A stretch of 64,000 bases of DNA from Deltaproteobacteria bacterium (GTDB lineage: Bacteria > Desulfobacterota > Syntrophobacteria > Syntrophobacterales > Thermodesulforhabdaceae). Positions 1 through 8,124 of this stretch are shown here, one piece after another. The notes below the pieces were generated by a model, which was given only the letters and a program-made list of their open reading frames with translations, was not told the DNA's origin and searched no databases. The number at the start of each line of letters is the position of its first letter. The stretch's first letter is position 1. The position numbers and the translations under genes were made by a program. Location: the NCBI GenBank assembly GCA_019309115.1, contig JAFDGW010000007.1:1-64000 (forward strand), in the 5' to 3' direction.

Positions 1-325
1 TCACAAAGATTGGTACTATGCCTTTTGCAGGCTGTATAGTCTGTGTTGTGCGTAGAGTTTTTTGGATATCCCTTGCATTGGTAGAACCCGGACAGCTGGA
101 ATATGCTCTTATGAAGCTATTTTGTATCAAAATAAGGGGGAATTGGGCAGTTTAGTTGCCTAGAAAGGTAATATAGTTGGTATGAATTGATTTGTAATTG
201 AAACACTTTTGGTTTTTAAGCTCAAAAAGTTGAAAACGGTAGAGTGCAAAAACAATTGTCACGGATTCAGGATAATATGTTTGTGAGTCTGCTTACATGC
301 AGAAAACAAAAAGTGAGGGGCTGTT
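1..325. other. Left edge of window, no gene recognised
   Basis: No supported gene lies here. One frame stays open from base 3 to a TAG at 153-155 (about 50 codons) and could be the tail of a gene starting outside the window, but its translation resembles nothing I know. The rest is A+T-rich and presumably carries the promoter of the following toxin-antitoxin pair; I could not choose a convincing -35/-10 pair. Confidence 0.3.
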
Positions 326-589
326 ATGGCAGATGTGGCCACAACAAAACTATCTTCCAGAGGACAGGTAATAATACCTGAAGATATAAGAAAAAAGCTC
401 AATCTCAAAGCAGGTACTCAATTCATCGTGCTGGGTGATAAAGATGTCGTAATTCTCAAAAAAATATCCCCACCTGCCATTGATGAATTTGATGACCTGA
501 TAAAGAAAGCTCGAAAAACTGCAAGGCAAGTAGGACTCAAGAAGACAGATGTCGAAATGGCTATAAAAAAGGTAAGGGCGCAAAAGTGA
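326..589 (+). CDS. AbrB/MazE-type antitoxin (swapped-hairpin DNA-binding protein)
   Basis: An 87-residue protein with an N-terminal AbrB/SpoVT/MazE swapped-hairpin fold at about residues 5-50, recognised by the pattern TTKLSSRGQVIIPEDIRKK followed by a hydrophobic strand. Proteins of this family dimerise, bind their own promoter and neutralise a toxin through their C-terminal tail. The basic, helical C-terminus (residues 55-87) fits a toxin-binding tail. It starts at ATG after GTGAGGGG and overlaps the next gene by four bases (GTGA), so the two are translationally coupled. The PIN-domain neighbour makes a type II toxin-antitoxin pair the best reading. Role is inferred from family and context. 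Confidence 0.85.
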   Translation: MADVATTKLSSRGQVIIPEDIRKKLNLKAGTQFIVLGDKDVVILKKISPPAIDEFDDLIKKARKTARQVGLKKTDVEMAIKKVRAQK

Positions 590-999
590 AGGTGGTGCTT
601 GATACAAATGTCCTAATATCAGGTATTTTCTTCTCAGGTCTACCTTCCAAGATATTATCCCACTGGAGAAAAGGAACCTTTACAACAGTAGTTTCACAAC
701 CCATCATTTCTGAATATACAAAAGTAGCAGAAGAAATCAGTAAGAAATACCCACAAATAAACATCTACGAAATTCTAGAACTGTTCATTTTAAATTCAGA
801 GGTGGTGGATACAGGCAACCTGAAAATCACAGTATGTGAAGACCCAGACGACAATAAATTCCTCGAATGCGCCATAGCAGGTAACTGTGATATGATAATT
901 AGCGGAGATAAGCATCTGTTGAAACTGCATGAATACCGAGGTGTCAAAATCCTGAAACCTAAAGAGTTTGTGGATAATTACCTGTCTCACAATATTTGA
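586..999 (+). CDS. PIN-domain toxin, putative ribonuclease of a type II TA pair
   Basis: A 137-residue PIN-domain protein. It shows the acidic residues expected for Mg2+-dependent RNA cleavage: Asp in VLDTNVLISG near the N-terminus, Glu in SQPIISEY, and Asp in DPDDNKFLE and ISGDKHL toward the C-terminus. The family (putative PIN-type toxins, COG1569-like) acts as toxin and is paired with AbrB- or other-type antitoxins. The start is GTG at 586, overlapping the antitoxin stop by four bases. Its TGA stop (997-999) lies inside an 18 bp palindrome. All catalytic acids seem present, so it is likely active; target RNA is unknown. Confidence 0.85.
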   Translation: MKVVLDTNVLISGIFFSGLPSKILSHWRKGTFTTVVSQPIISEYTKVAEEISKKYPQINIYEILELFILNSEVVDTGNLKITVCEDPDDNKFLECAIAGNCDMIISGDKHLLKLHEYRGVKILKPKEFVDNYLSHNI

Positions 1000-1012
1000 A
1001 AGCGCTTTCAAA
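995..1012. promoter_or_regulatory. Palindrome copy 1, LacI/cre-like operator motif
   Basis: Perfect 18 bp palindrome TTTGAAAGCGCTTTCAAA. Its core TGAAAGCGCTTTCA satisfies the cre/LacI-family operator consensus TGWAANCGNTNWCA. It covers the stop codon of the PIN toxin gene. Related copies are at 1342, 1526 and 2358. Confidence 0.55.
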
Positions 1013-1109
1013 ATCTCTGACATAGTCTCTTTCAAAAATCGGTAACCACAGTCAGACACTTGAATAATACCTGGGGATACTCAAACAAGTTTAAAAGGAG
1101 GCACTGAAA

Positions 1110-1316
1110 ATGACTAGATGGACAATTATCGTGGAGAAAGCAAACGGTAATTACTCAGCTTACTGCCCTGAATTGCCTGGATGTGTGGCCACAGGAAACA
1201 CTGCCGAAGAAACTATAAAAAACATGCGTGAAGCTATCAAATTCCATCTTGAAGGTCTTAAGCTGGAAGGAAATAAACCCCATTCCGACATCATGGTTTG
1301 TGAGATTGAAGTATGA
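1110..1316 (+). CDS. HicB-like antitoxin-fold protein, no HicA partner seen
   Basis: A 68-residue protein with the HicB partial RNase-H-like fold: an N-terminal beta hairpin, then YSAYCPELPGCVATGNTAEE, then an amphipathic helix. HicB normally pairs with the small double-stranded-RNA-binding-type toxin HicA. No HicA-like reading frame lies upstream (1000-1109) or in the roughly 800 bases downstream. The protein also lacks a C-terminal DNA-binding domain. It has a strong ribosome site (AAAAGGAGG) before ATG 1110. It could be an orphan antitoxin or a HicB-domain protein with another job. Family assignment is secure; function is not. Confidence 0.75.
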   Translation: MTRWTIIVEKANGNYSAYCPELPGCVATGNTAEETIKNMREAIKFHLEGLKLEGNKPHSDIMVCEIEV

Positions 1317-1341
1317 AAGATGCCGAAAAACCAGAAGCTGA

Positions 1342-1359
1342 TTTGAAAGCGCGTTCAAA
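1342..1359. promoter_or_regulatory. Palindrome copy 2, LacI/cre-like motif
   Basis: TTTGAAAGCGCGTTCAAA, the same element as at 995 with one base breaking perfect symmetry. It lies about 25 bases after the HicB-like gene. Confidence 0.5.
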
Positions 1360-1525
1360 AACTTGCCTGCACATAGCCACACTTGAATGATGACCTGGGA
1401 AGCGGCCAGATAAACAATTCTGCCTGCCTTACAGACTATAGCCTGCCATTTATCCACAAAGAAAACAGGTTGGGGAACCATACTGCCAAACAAGGCCAAA
1501 AGGTTCTAAAACCTACTCCACAATG

Positions 1526-1543
1526 TTTGAAAGCGCGTTCAAA
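1526..1543. promoter_or_regulatory. Palindrome copy 3, LacI/cre-like motif
   Basis: TTTGAAAGCGCGTTCAAA, identical over all 18 bases to copy 2, in the gene-free stretch ahead of the repeat cluster. Exact conservation between copies 2 and 3 in non-coding DNA suggests a protein-binding site. Confidence 0.5.
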
Positions 1544-1696
1544 AGCCTACCCCTTACTACCACTTACCCCCACAGAGGAAATATGTTAAAGGCCATAAAA
1601 ATGGCTGATGCCTTGCCTGATAATCACAGCTACAATATAAAAGGTTTTAAAACCTGTCCTTCCCCCTTTTCCCCCTTACCTGCCTCTGCAATGGAT

Positions 1697-1995
1697 GGAC
1701 AAAGTCATGGACAAAGTGGACAAAGATGACAAAGCTATTTCCCACTTTGTCCCAGGCATAAGTACCTGCAAACACTAGAGAAATGTAAGGTCATGGACAA
1801 AATGACAAAGTATTCTATACCTTATTCTAACGAGAAAAAAAGAGAAGGAGCAGGTATATATAGGGGGGAGGGGGAGATAGAAAAGTATATTATAACTTTG
1901 TCCATTTTGTCCTTTTGTCCTTTTCCCAGTAATTTCAAGCATTTAGCAAAGGACAAAGTCTTTTCCTCTTTGTCCTAACTTTGTCCACTTTGTCC
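1697..1995. repeat. Iteron-like cluster, candidate replication origin
   Basis: About 14 copies of a 9-base word, GGACAAAGT or its complement ACTTTGTCC, some with one mismatch. Direct-orientation copies start at 1697, 1709, 1718, 1728, 1795, 1804 and 1951. Inverted copies start at 1744, 1895, 1904, 1913, 1968, 1978 and 1987. They form two groups on either side of bases 1812-1894, which are mostly A+T-rich apart from a G-run near 1863-1875. This layout is that of iteron origins used by plasmid, SaPI and P4-like primase-helicases, and the primase-helicase gene begins 400 bases downstream. The repeats are seen directly; the origin role is inferred. Confidence 0.6.
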
Positions 1996-2135
1996 ATCCT
2001 GTTTACTGCACACTCTTTTTTCAAAAAAAATTCAAAAAAATTCATAGAAACCCATCTTTTTTGACTCCTGCTTTCTATAATTTCATCTGAAGACATTGAA
2101 ATGCATCAATAAAAGATTTTGAAGAAGGTAGAAGC

Positions 2136-2332
2136 ATGAGGTTGGTTCCAGTGATGGATGAGGCACTTTTGAGGGAAAAAGGAATTTTTTTAAACCTTCA
2201 ACACTCAGAACATGGCACCATCGCAGGAAATTCCCGTTTATTAAGAAGATAGCAGGCAGGCTTTTCATCGATTTGGAAGAGTGGGAAAAATTCATTGATT
2301 CTGGTGGTTTTGAAGAAGCTGAGGCTCAATAA
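2136..2332 (+). CDS. Small excisionase-like HTH protein, read through a -1 frameshift
   Basis: ATG at 2136 follows a GAAGAAGG site. The zero frame ends at TAG 2250-2252 after 38 codons. A -1 shift at the heptamer T TTA AAC (2189-2195) gives a 65-residue protein ending at TAA 2330-2332. Only the shifted product looks like a protein family: PSTLRTWHHRRKFP, then FIKKIAGRLFIDLEEWEKFI, the helix-turn-helix plus wing of excisionase/AlpA/MerR-like proteins. The heptamer is a canonical slippery site in the correct frame, with SD-like GAGGG and AAGGA upstream. Alternatives are a one-base deletion in the T7 run or a sequence error. In context it may direct excision or control the primase gene. Confidence 0.6.
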
Positions 2333-2357
2333 CCTATCCCGCATAGTGGAAAAAGAG

Positions 2358-2371
2358 TGAAAGCGCTTTCA
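2358..2371. promoter_or_regulatory. Palindrome copy 4, before the primase gene
   Basis: Perfect 14 bp palindrome TGAAAGCGCTTTCA, the core of the 995, 1342 and 1526 copies. It lies 33 bases before the primase-helicase start, between the HTH gene and the ribosome site, so a bound protein could control that gene. Confidence 0.5.
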
Positions 2372-2403
2372 ATTTGAATTTCATATCTTATGGAGGTGAT
2401 TTT

Positions 2404-4986
2404 ATGCCTACTCAGGTTATTAATCGAGATGATGTACAAAAATTCCTAAATATGCTTTTTCGAAGCCCCGATGATGTGAGGGAATTTAGAGCATTTTACA
2501 AGTCGGGTGAGGTTCAGGTAGGTTATTGCAGAGGTTTTGAGATAGACTTTTTTATAGGTGATACCTTAGTGGAAGCTGTCAGAAAAGGCGCGGAAATTTA
2601 CGTAACGGCAAATCCTGTAAAAACAGAGCGTTACAGCAAAAGCCCAAAGGGGTTGCGAAGGAGAACCAAAGCTGTTTGTGATGATGACATTGTAAAATAT
2701 CAGTGGTTGTTCATTGATGTTGATGCAGAGCGGCCATCTGGTGAATCTGCTACAGAGGAAGAGAAGCAGGCGGCATGGCAAGTTACCCGTAGCCTTGTTG
2801 ATTTTTGCAGGAAGATGGGATGGCCTGAGCCTGTCATTGTCGATTCGGGAAATGGCTATCATATCCTGTGGCTTGTTGATTTACCAAATACAGAAGAAGT
2901 TCGGCATCTTATTCGATGTGTTCTGAAGATTTTTGATTCCATGTTTTCAACAAATGGGGCGAAGATAGATATGCAGGTTGGGAACCCTTCCAGGTTGATT
3001 AGGATTGCAGGTACATTAAATTGCAAGGGTAGCAATACGAAAGACCGTCCCTGGCGAATGTCCAGGATTATTTCCATTCCTGACAATCTGGAAGAGGTTT
3101 CTTTAGAAAAGTTGGAGGCATTAGTTCAGGAATATCATCTAGAGGTTTTAGAACAAAAATCTGATTCTGAATTGAAGACAAAACCGGTTTTTACGAATCT
3201 GGGGAGGGATGAATTACAGGCTATCTTAGAAGAAAAAGTAGGTATTCACAGGATTAAAGACCCTTACGGAAAAGGAGGGGTTCTTTTTGTTTTGAAGAAA
3301 TGCCCGATGGGTAAAAAACATGATGTAGATTATGGAACCTTCGTCATTTTATCACCAGACGGTAGTCTTGTAGCAAAGTGCCATCACAACACTTGTAAGG
3401 GCAAATGGACTGCCGAAGATTTCTGTCGCAAGCTTGATATTCCTTTCAAGAAAATAACGGGGCAGAAAAATCAGGCAGATGTTCTTCTTGAGCTAATTTT
3501 TGAGGAAGATGTGGAGTTATTCCACACTCCAGAAAAAGAACCCTTCGCCCGTGTTCCTATCTTCAAGGAAGGGAAGATTTCTCATTATGAGGTAATTCCA
3601 TTATCGAGGTTGAATCCCTGGTTACAGGGGTTTTTCTTCCAGAAAACTGGTAAGGCTGTCAATAACCAAGCTTTATACAATGCGAAGGGGGTTCTGGAGG
3701 CGACAGCACTGTACGAAGGGCCTACACGGGATGTTTATTTGCGCGTGGCTGGGAAAGGTAATTGTATATTCCTCGACCCTGGTTGGGATGATAGGACAGT
3801 TATAAAAATTTCAACCACAGGTTGGGAAATCGTAAATGACAATGATGTGGATGTTTATTTCGTCAGAGCTGCTGGAATGAGGAGTCTGCCAATGCCTGCA
3901 GAGGAAGGGGACATAAGTCTTCTCAGGCCATACATAAACGTGAAAACGGAGGAGGATTTTGTCTTGATTTGTGGGTGGAGTTTGGGGGGTTACTGCCTTT
4001 GGGGTCCAAAGCCGCCTCTAATCCTGCAGGGGGAACCAGGGTCATCAAAAACGACAACAGCGAAAATTTTGAGAAGCTTGGTTGACCCACACATTTCGCC
4101 TGTGCGAACAGTTCCAGGCAATGAGGATAATCTTTTTATTACAGCAAAAAATAATTGGGTTTTAGCACTTGATAATCTTTCGGGGATTCCACTGTGGCTC
4201 AGCGACGCCTTGTGTCGGTTGTCAACAGGTGGTGGCCTGAGCAAAAGGCGCCTTTACACTGATACTGAAGAAGCCATTGTTGATGTAAAAAGACCCGTGA
4301 TTATTACTGGCATTGACCTATCGGCTATGCGTGCTGACTTACTAGACCGGGCATTGGTGATTGAGCTGGAGCCAATTCCACCTTCGGCTCGTATTGCTGA
4401 ATGTGATTTACTAAAAGCATTTGAGGAAGATAAGCCAAAAATTTTCAGAGCACTGCTAGATGCCGTCGCAGAAGGACTGAAGAACAAAAACAGTGTGAAG
4501 TTGGAAGAAGTCCCAAGGATGGCTGATTTCTGTTCATGGGTGGTTGCCTGTGAGTCTGCTTTGGGCTGGGGGGAAGGAAGATTTATGCAGGCATATACTC
4601 GAAGTAGGCATGAAGCGGCTGTTAATATGCTTGCAGGCGATATTTCTATTTTTGTTCTAGAGAATTACTTGAACAAGTGCGGTGGTGAAATCGAAGGTAC
4701 TTCATCAGAAATCTGCCACATACTGAGGACTTATGCACGGGAATCGCTGGGGGTTGACCCCTACAAAATTCCTGGAAGAATTGGCGACAAACTTAGAAGC
4801 TATCGGAAAGACTTAGAGGAACATAAAGGGATACACATAGAAAAAAGAAAAACCAGTAGAGGAAGAACCTACAGAATTTGGAAGGAAAGGGCTCGGCCAT
4901 TAAGTGACTGCCCCCTCCCTTCGTCAGATACAATAGACATCAACAGTTGTGCAAAGTTTTTAGATGAATCACAGTTCACAAATTAG
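2404..4986 (+). CDS. Primase-helicase replication protein of an integrated element
   Basis: An 860-residue replication protein. The N-terminal archaeo-eukaryotic primase domain shows the catalytic pair in WLFIDVDAER (about residue 100), SGNGYH (about 148) and NPSRLIRIAGTLNCKG. A cysteine-rich segment with KCHHNTC sits near 325. The C-terminal ATPase has Walker A GEPGSSKTT (about 543) and Walker B WVLALDN (about 585), then a likely winged-helix tail. This order matches primase-helicases of plasmids, P4-like satellites and SaPIs, which open iteron origins and prime synthesis. I chose ATG 2404 because GGAGGTGAT sits seven bases upstream; a TTG at 2374 would precede that site. With the repeat cluster upstream it suggests an autonomous replication module. 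Exact family is uncertain. Confidence 0.8.
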   Translation: MPTQVINRDDVQKFLNMLFRSPDDVREFRAFYKSGEVQVGYCRGFEIDFFIGDTLVEAVRKGAEIYVTANPVKTERYSKSPKGLRRRTKAVCDDDIVKYQWLFIDVDAERPSGESATEEEKQAAWQVTRSLVDFCRKMGWPEPVIVDSGNGYHILWLVDLPNTEEVRHLIRCVLKIFDSMFSTNGAKIDMQVGNPSRLIRIAGTLNCKGSNTKDRPWRMSRIISIPDNLEEVSLEKLEALVQEYHLEVLEQKSDSELKTKPVFTNLGRDELQAILEEKVGIHRIKDPYGKGGVLFVLKKCPMGKKHDVDYGTFVILSPDGSLVAKCHHNTCKGKWTAEDFCRKLDIPFKKITGQKNQADVLLELIFEEDVELFHTPEKEPFARVPIFKEGKISHYEVIPLSRLNPWLQGFFFQKTGKAVNNQALYNAKGVLEATALYEGPTRDVYLRVAGKGNCIFLDPGWDDRTVIKISTTGWEIVNDNDVDVYFVRAAGMRSLPMPAEEGDISLLRPYINVKTEEDFVLICGWSLGGYCLWGPKPPLILQGEPGSSKTTTAKILRSLVDPHISPVRTVPGNEDNLFITAKNNWVLALDNLSGIPLWLSDALCRLSTGGGLSKRRLYTDTEEAIVDVKRPVIITGIDLSAMRADLLDRALVIELEPIPPSARIAECDLLKAFEEDKPKIFRALLDAVAEGLKNKNSVKLEEVPRMADFCSWVVACESALGWGEGRFMQAYTRSRHEAAVNMLAGDISIFVLENYLNKCGGEIEGTSSEICHILRTYARESLGVDPYKIPGRIGDKLRSYRKDLEEHKGIHIEKRKTSRGRTYRIWKERARPLSDCPLPSSDTIDINSCAKFLDESQFTN

Positions 4987-5372
4987 ACACAAAAATCTGC
5001 AAAAAAACCTTTTCATGGGGGGTATATCCCCCCAACATCCTTACAAAAATGCACCATTCACTTACATTATAATCCAAAATAACACATCCTGCTAACCATT
5101 GTCCAGGTTTTTCATTCCTACCTAAGTCATTGAAATAATTAAACTTCTGCAAGGCTGTGTGTTTTGTGTAAGGTGTTGAAATCGTTAGGATTTTGTATTT
5201 CCAGCCCCCATGATGGACACAGGGGGTGGGGTATATGTATTGTTGTGGTGTGCTGTCAATGTGTTCCTCACACATAAGAGACCCAAGAGGAGAAACATAC
5301 ACTTTTGGGCGCCTAATGGGCGCTCACTGAATTTTGCTGATTACTTGTTCAGTTCTAAGTTATTGATTTTCT
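4987..5372. other. Gene-free stretch between primase gene and tRNA-Ala
   Basis: About 385 bases with no supported gene. It contains a perfect hairpin, six G, TATAT, six C (5017-5033), without a following T-run, and a direct repeat of GGGCGC near 5308-5325. If the element was inserted at tRNA-Ala, its right junction should lie at the end of this stretch. I see no second copy of the tRNA 3' end in the window. Confidence 0.4.
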
Positions 5373-5448
<76 letters not shown>

Positions 5449-5465
5449 ACTCAAACGGTTCTTCA

Positions 5466-7091
5466 TCAATAGCAAAAAACTCGATTATCAGTCAACGGTA
5501 AATGTGCACACTTTTTCAACCGGCCGTCATTTCTATATATCAGCACTTTATGTTTTCTCCCGCGAAAGATTTTTATTAACCTGAACCTACTGTCGTTGAT
5601 GTACTTGGCGTTCGGATCGTAATGCGCAGGAATGGTCAATACGACCAAGTCACTTTCAGAAAGCTCGGCAAAAGCGAAAACGCCTTTTATGTCGTTGGGA
5701 TCACTCCAGAAAGTAAAATTTTCTACATTGTTGGAATACAGGGCAATGCGGGGGTCATTGCTTACGTATTTACACAAACTTAGGTTGTTCCCCAGCCAGT
5801 CAGAAGCCTTCAAAATAACATCGTCCCGCTGTTTTAGCTGTCTCGAGACAGCATAACTTAAAGGTATTACTATCATGATGGCCACAGATACGATCGTCTG
5901 CAAGGTTTTTGCCGTTAGTGTCCCACCGATTCGGACTTCAGCCCATTTCGCAAAATGCTTCAGCATCTTGTTCCAACCAAGGCCAAAGAAAAGAATAAAC
6001 AAAAGGGATGGTAGAGTTACGTATCTGACACTAACGAAATTTCTCACCAAGAGCGACCAAAATCCCGGAATCAATGCGAACAACGCAAATAGGAACAATG
6101 AAGTAACATACCTATCTCCGTTTCGAACTGCTGCTGTAAGACCGTACAGTGCCACGATGAAAAATGGGAAAAACGTCGTCTTTATTAAAATTTCAAGCAA
6201 TCCGACCATATATATTAAAATTATGTAATGTCTGGCCAGTTCGGCAAAGTTCTGAGGCCAGGCTGAAGCAGGAAGCCTGGCTTGGAGTTGCTTTAAAGCA
6301 TCATAAATCACCCTGTAATTGTCCAAAAACTTCAAGTCCACAATATCGCGCACATATCCAATTAGTTCATGAAGCCTGAGTAATGGGATTACGAAGGGAA
6401 AAATCTGGACTAGTAGAACACCTATTCCAAGAATAGCCACGAGCAAAAGCAATGTTAGTATTTTTCTTGTGTTGCTTTTCCAGACTCCCCACAGCCCCAA
6501 GAATAAGCCGACTGGTAACAACACAATGGATTCTACCCTGATAAAAGCCGAACAAATCAACAACACCGTACCTGCAATCCACTTTGCAGGCGATAACATT
6601 GCTAGGTATCGTATATAAAAGTAGAAACTCCAGAGAACACAGAACAACCACAGTGGATCCCGTACTATCCACGTACACACCTCGTTCAGGAGTGGACAAA
6701 ACACAAAAGCAATGCATGACCAAAGAGCCGCGCTCGTTCCAAAAATTTCTCGTCCGACCAAATAAAAAGGGATAATGGAAAATGCTCCCGGAATGATAGA
6801 AAGCAAATGACCGACCAAGATCGGATCCGGAATGAGCTTTGAAAGGAATGCAATCATAAAAGGGTAGGGGAGATACGGAAAAAATTGGCGTGCTTTTTCG
6901 AAGTTGCCCTGACTAACGAACTTCGCGGCAATTAGATAAAGTGCTCCATCTTTGTTTATTACCGGAACGATGATGGTTAGGAAAAATTTAACCGTAAAAG
7001 ATAAAAATACAAGAATTGCCAGAGTTGCTAGCGCTCTTTTATCGGCTATTGTTTCGTGCTTTCTCAAAGATTGAAATAAGGTCACTGGCAT
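5466..7091 (-). CDS. GT39-like membrane glycosyltransferase (GT-C fold)
   Basis: A 541-residue protein with about ten to twelve hydrophobic helices and a shorter soluble C-terminal part. The acidic residue in the first outer loop (INKDGALYL, about residue 49) matches the DG/DE motif of GT39/ArnT-like enzymes, which move a sugar from a polyprenyl-phosphate donor onto an acceptor in the periplasm. It overlaps the upstream glycosyltransferase gene by 53 bases; the start is supported by GGGAAG just ahead of ATG. The neighbour suggests a shared role in surface glycan or glycoprotein assembly. Donor and acceptor cannot be told from sequence. Confidence 0.75.
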   Translation of the reverse strand: MPVTLFQSLRKHETIADKRALATLAILVFLSFTVKFFLTIIVPVINKDGALYLIAAKFVSQGNFEKARQFFPYLPYPFMIAFLSKLIPDPILVGHLLSIIPGAFSIIPFYLVGREIFGTSAALWSCIAFVFCPLLNEVCTWIVRDPLWLFCVLWSFYFYIRYLAMLSPAKWIAGTVLLICSAFIRVESIVLLPVGLFLGLWGVWKSNTRKILTLLLLVAILGIGVLLVQIFPFVIPLLRLHELIGYVRDIVDLKFLDNYRVIYDALKQLQARLPASAWPQNFAELARHYIILIYMVGLLEILIKTTFFPFFIVALYGLTAAVRNGDRYVTSLFLFALFALIPGFWSLLVRNFVSVRYVTLPSLLFILFFGLGWNKMLKHFAKWAEVRIGGTLTAKTLQTIVSVAIMIVIPLSYAVSRQLKQRDDVILKASDWLGNNLSLCKYVSNDPRIALYSNNVENFTFWSDPNDIKGVFAFAELSESDLVVLTIPAHYDPNAKYINDSRFRLIKIFRGRKHKVLIYRNDGRLKKCAHLPLTDNRVFCY

Positions 7092-8121
7092 GATCTTCCC
7101 AACTGCGAGATGTTCCGATTTGTGATGCGGCTTTGCTCATATTCCGCCATTCTTGATCAGATAGATCAAGACCGTATTCGATAGTTGTTCTCAGTTCTTC
7201 AATGTTTTCTGGATCTTTTACAACGAAACCCGAAACCCCATGTTCCACAAGCTCTGAAGCCCCTGCATTTGCTGAAACAATGGGTGGTGTGCCACATGCC
7301 ATGGCTTCAAGACACACCTGGCTAAATGTTTCATACCTGCTGGGTATTACCACGAAATGGGCATAGCGGTAATAATGCTCCGGATGAACAGTCCTTCCCA
7401 CGAGATCTACCCCAAACGGGTATGAAGACCTAAGCTTTTCCACAGGCCCGACAATTTTTACGCTGAAATTCCTGTGCCTTATGCATGTACAAGCTCGCAA
7501 CAGCCTCTCAAGGCCTTTATTTTCAGAATGGTTTCCAACGAATAGCAATTGCCGTCCGGGGCCGGGCCTCCGAGTTGTCGATGGTCTGAAAACTTCGGTG
7601 TCAACACCACTGGCCACCTTGAATATACGATTCTCGGGCACCCCGTAATACTGTAAGAGTTCATTTTTGACCTTTTCTGAGTACACCACAATCCCAACCC
7701 TTGGGTTACCGAACACCAGCTTTTCCAAAAACAAAATAGTGGTGTGTCGTGGTAAGAATCTGGTTATTCTTGCCTTTTTGAAGTCATTCTGTGCATACAG
7801 CCACGGAAGATGAAGAGGATCCAGTGTGCAAAAAAAATCCATCTGGCCGATTCGCATTCCGGAGAACACAACGTCGAATCGAGAGTGGTTCCTCTTGATA
7901 AACCGGGTGTACAGTATATATCCGACCAGGTTTTTTGCTATAGATCCTCTAACGGAAGGAGATACTTTCGCAAAGGAGACGTTCGGTATGCTTTCGAATG
8001 CTTCGCCTATGGTGATGGGTTTGTGTCCGAGTTTTACCAACGCCTTCGCAAGGTAAGCCATGTATCTTTCGGCACCACCGGCCATAAAACCGCACTTTCT
8101 ACGAACTAATGCTATTCGCAT
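7039..8121 (-). CDS. Family 4 glycosyltransferase (GT-B fold)
   Basis: A 360-residue soluble glycosyltransferase. The N-terminal half has a glycine-rich acceptor-side loop (GGAERYMAYLAKAL). The C-terminal half has a GT4 nucleotide-sugar site with the E-x7-E motif (ETFSQVCLE, about residues 262-270) followed by AMACGTPPIV. The general form is that of WaaG-like enzymes of lipopolysaccharide or exopolysaccharide assembly, transferring a sugar from a nucleotide donor on the cytoplasmic side. It lies three bases after the Memo-family gene and overlaps the membrane glycosyltransferase gene, so all three are probably cotranscribed. Substrates are unknown. Confidence 0.8.
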   Translation of the reverse strand: MRIALVRRKCGFMAGGAERYMAYLAKALVKLGHKPITIGEAFESIPNVSFAKVSPSVRGSIAKNLVGYILYTRFIKRNHSRFDVVFSGMRIGQMDFFCTLDPLHLPWLYAQNDFKKARITRFLPRHTTILFLEKLVFGNPRVGIVVYSEKVKNELLQYYGVPENRIFKVASGVDTEVFRPSTTRRPGPGRQLLFVGNHSENKGLERLLRACTCIRHRNFSVKIVGPVEKLRSSYPFGVDLVGRTVHPEHYYRYAHFVVIPSRYETFSQVCLEAMACGTPPIVSANAGASELVEHGVSGFVVKDPENIEELRTTIEYGLDLSDQEWRNMSKAASQIGTSRSWEDHASDLISIFEKARNNSR

Positions 8122-8124
8122 TTT

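Larger units (their letters stand above)
1317..2135. other. Long gene-free stretch with repeats, candidate origin
   Basis: About 820 bases without a convincing gene. Open frames such as 1383-1589 and 1523-1729 show no recognisable domain and run across repeats. The stretch contains two palindromes (1342, 1526), the GGACAAAGT repeat cluster (1697-1995) and a purine-rich tract near 1860-1880. It looks like control or replication-origin DNA rather than coding sequence. Confidence 0.5.

Noticed and set aside
3-155. Open frame at the left edge, about 50 codons
   Set aside because: No family resemblance and no start context; could be chance or the tail of an outside gene.
1383-1978. Several 60-68-codon open frames in the gene-free region
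   Set aside because: They cross palindromes and iterons, have no ribosome sites and no recognisable protein features.
1697-1995. CRISPR array
   Set aside because: The repeats are only 9 bases, irregularly spaced and in both orientations, and no cas gene is present.
2374-2403. Upstream TTG start for the primase-helicase
   Set aside because: It would place the strong GGAGGTGAT ribosome site inside the gene; ATG 2404 is better spaced.
5017-5033. G6-TATAT-C6 hairpin as terminator of the primase gene
   Set aside because: Stem is strong but no T-run follows; kept only as a described hairpin.
6584-6775. Open frames opposite the membrane glycosyltransferase gene
   Set aside because: They are antisense to a clear coding region and have no ribosome site or domain.
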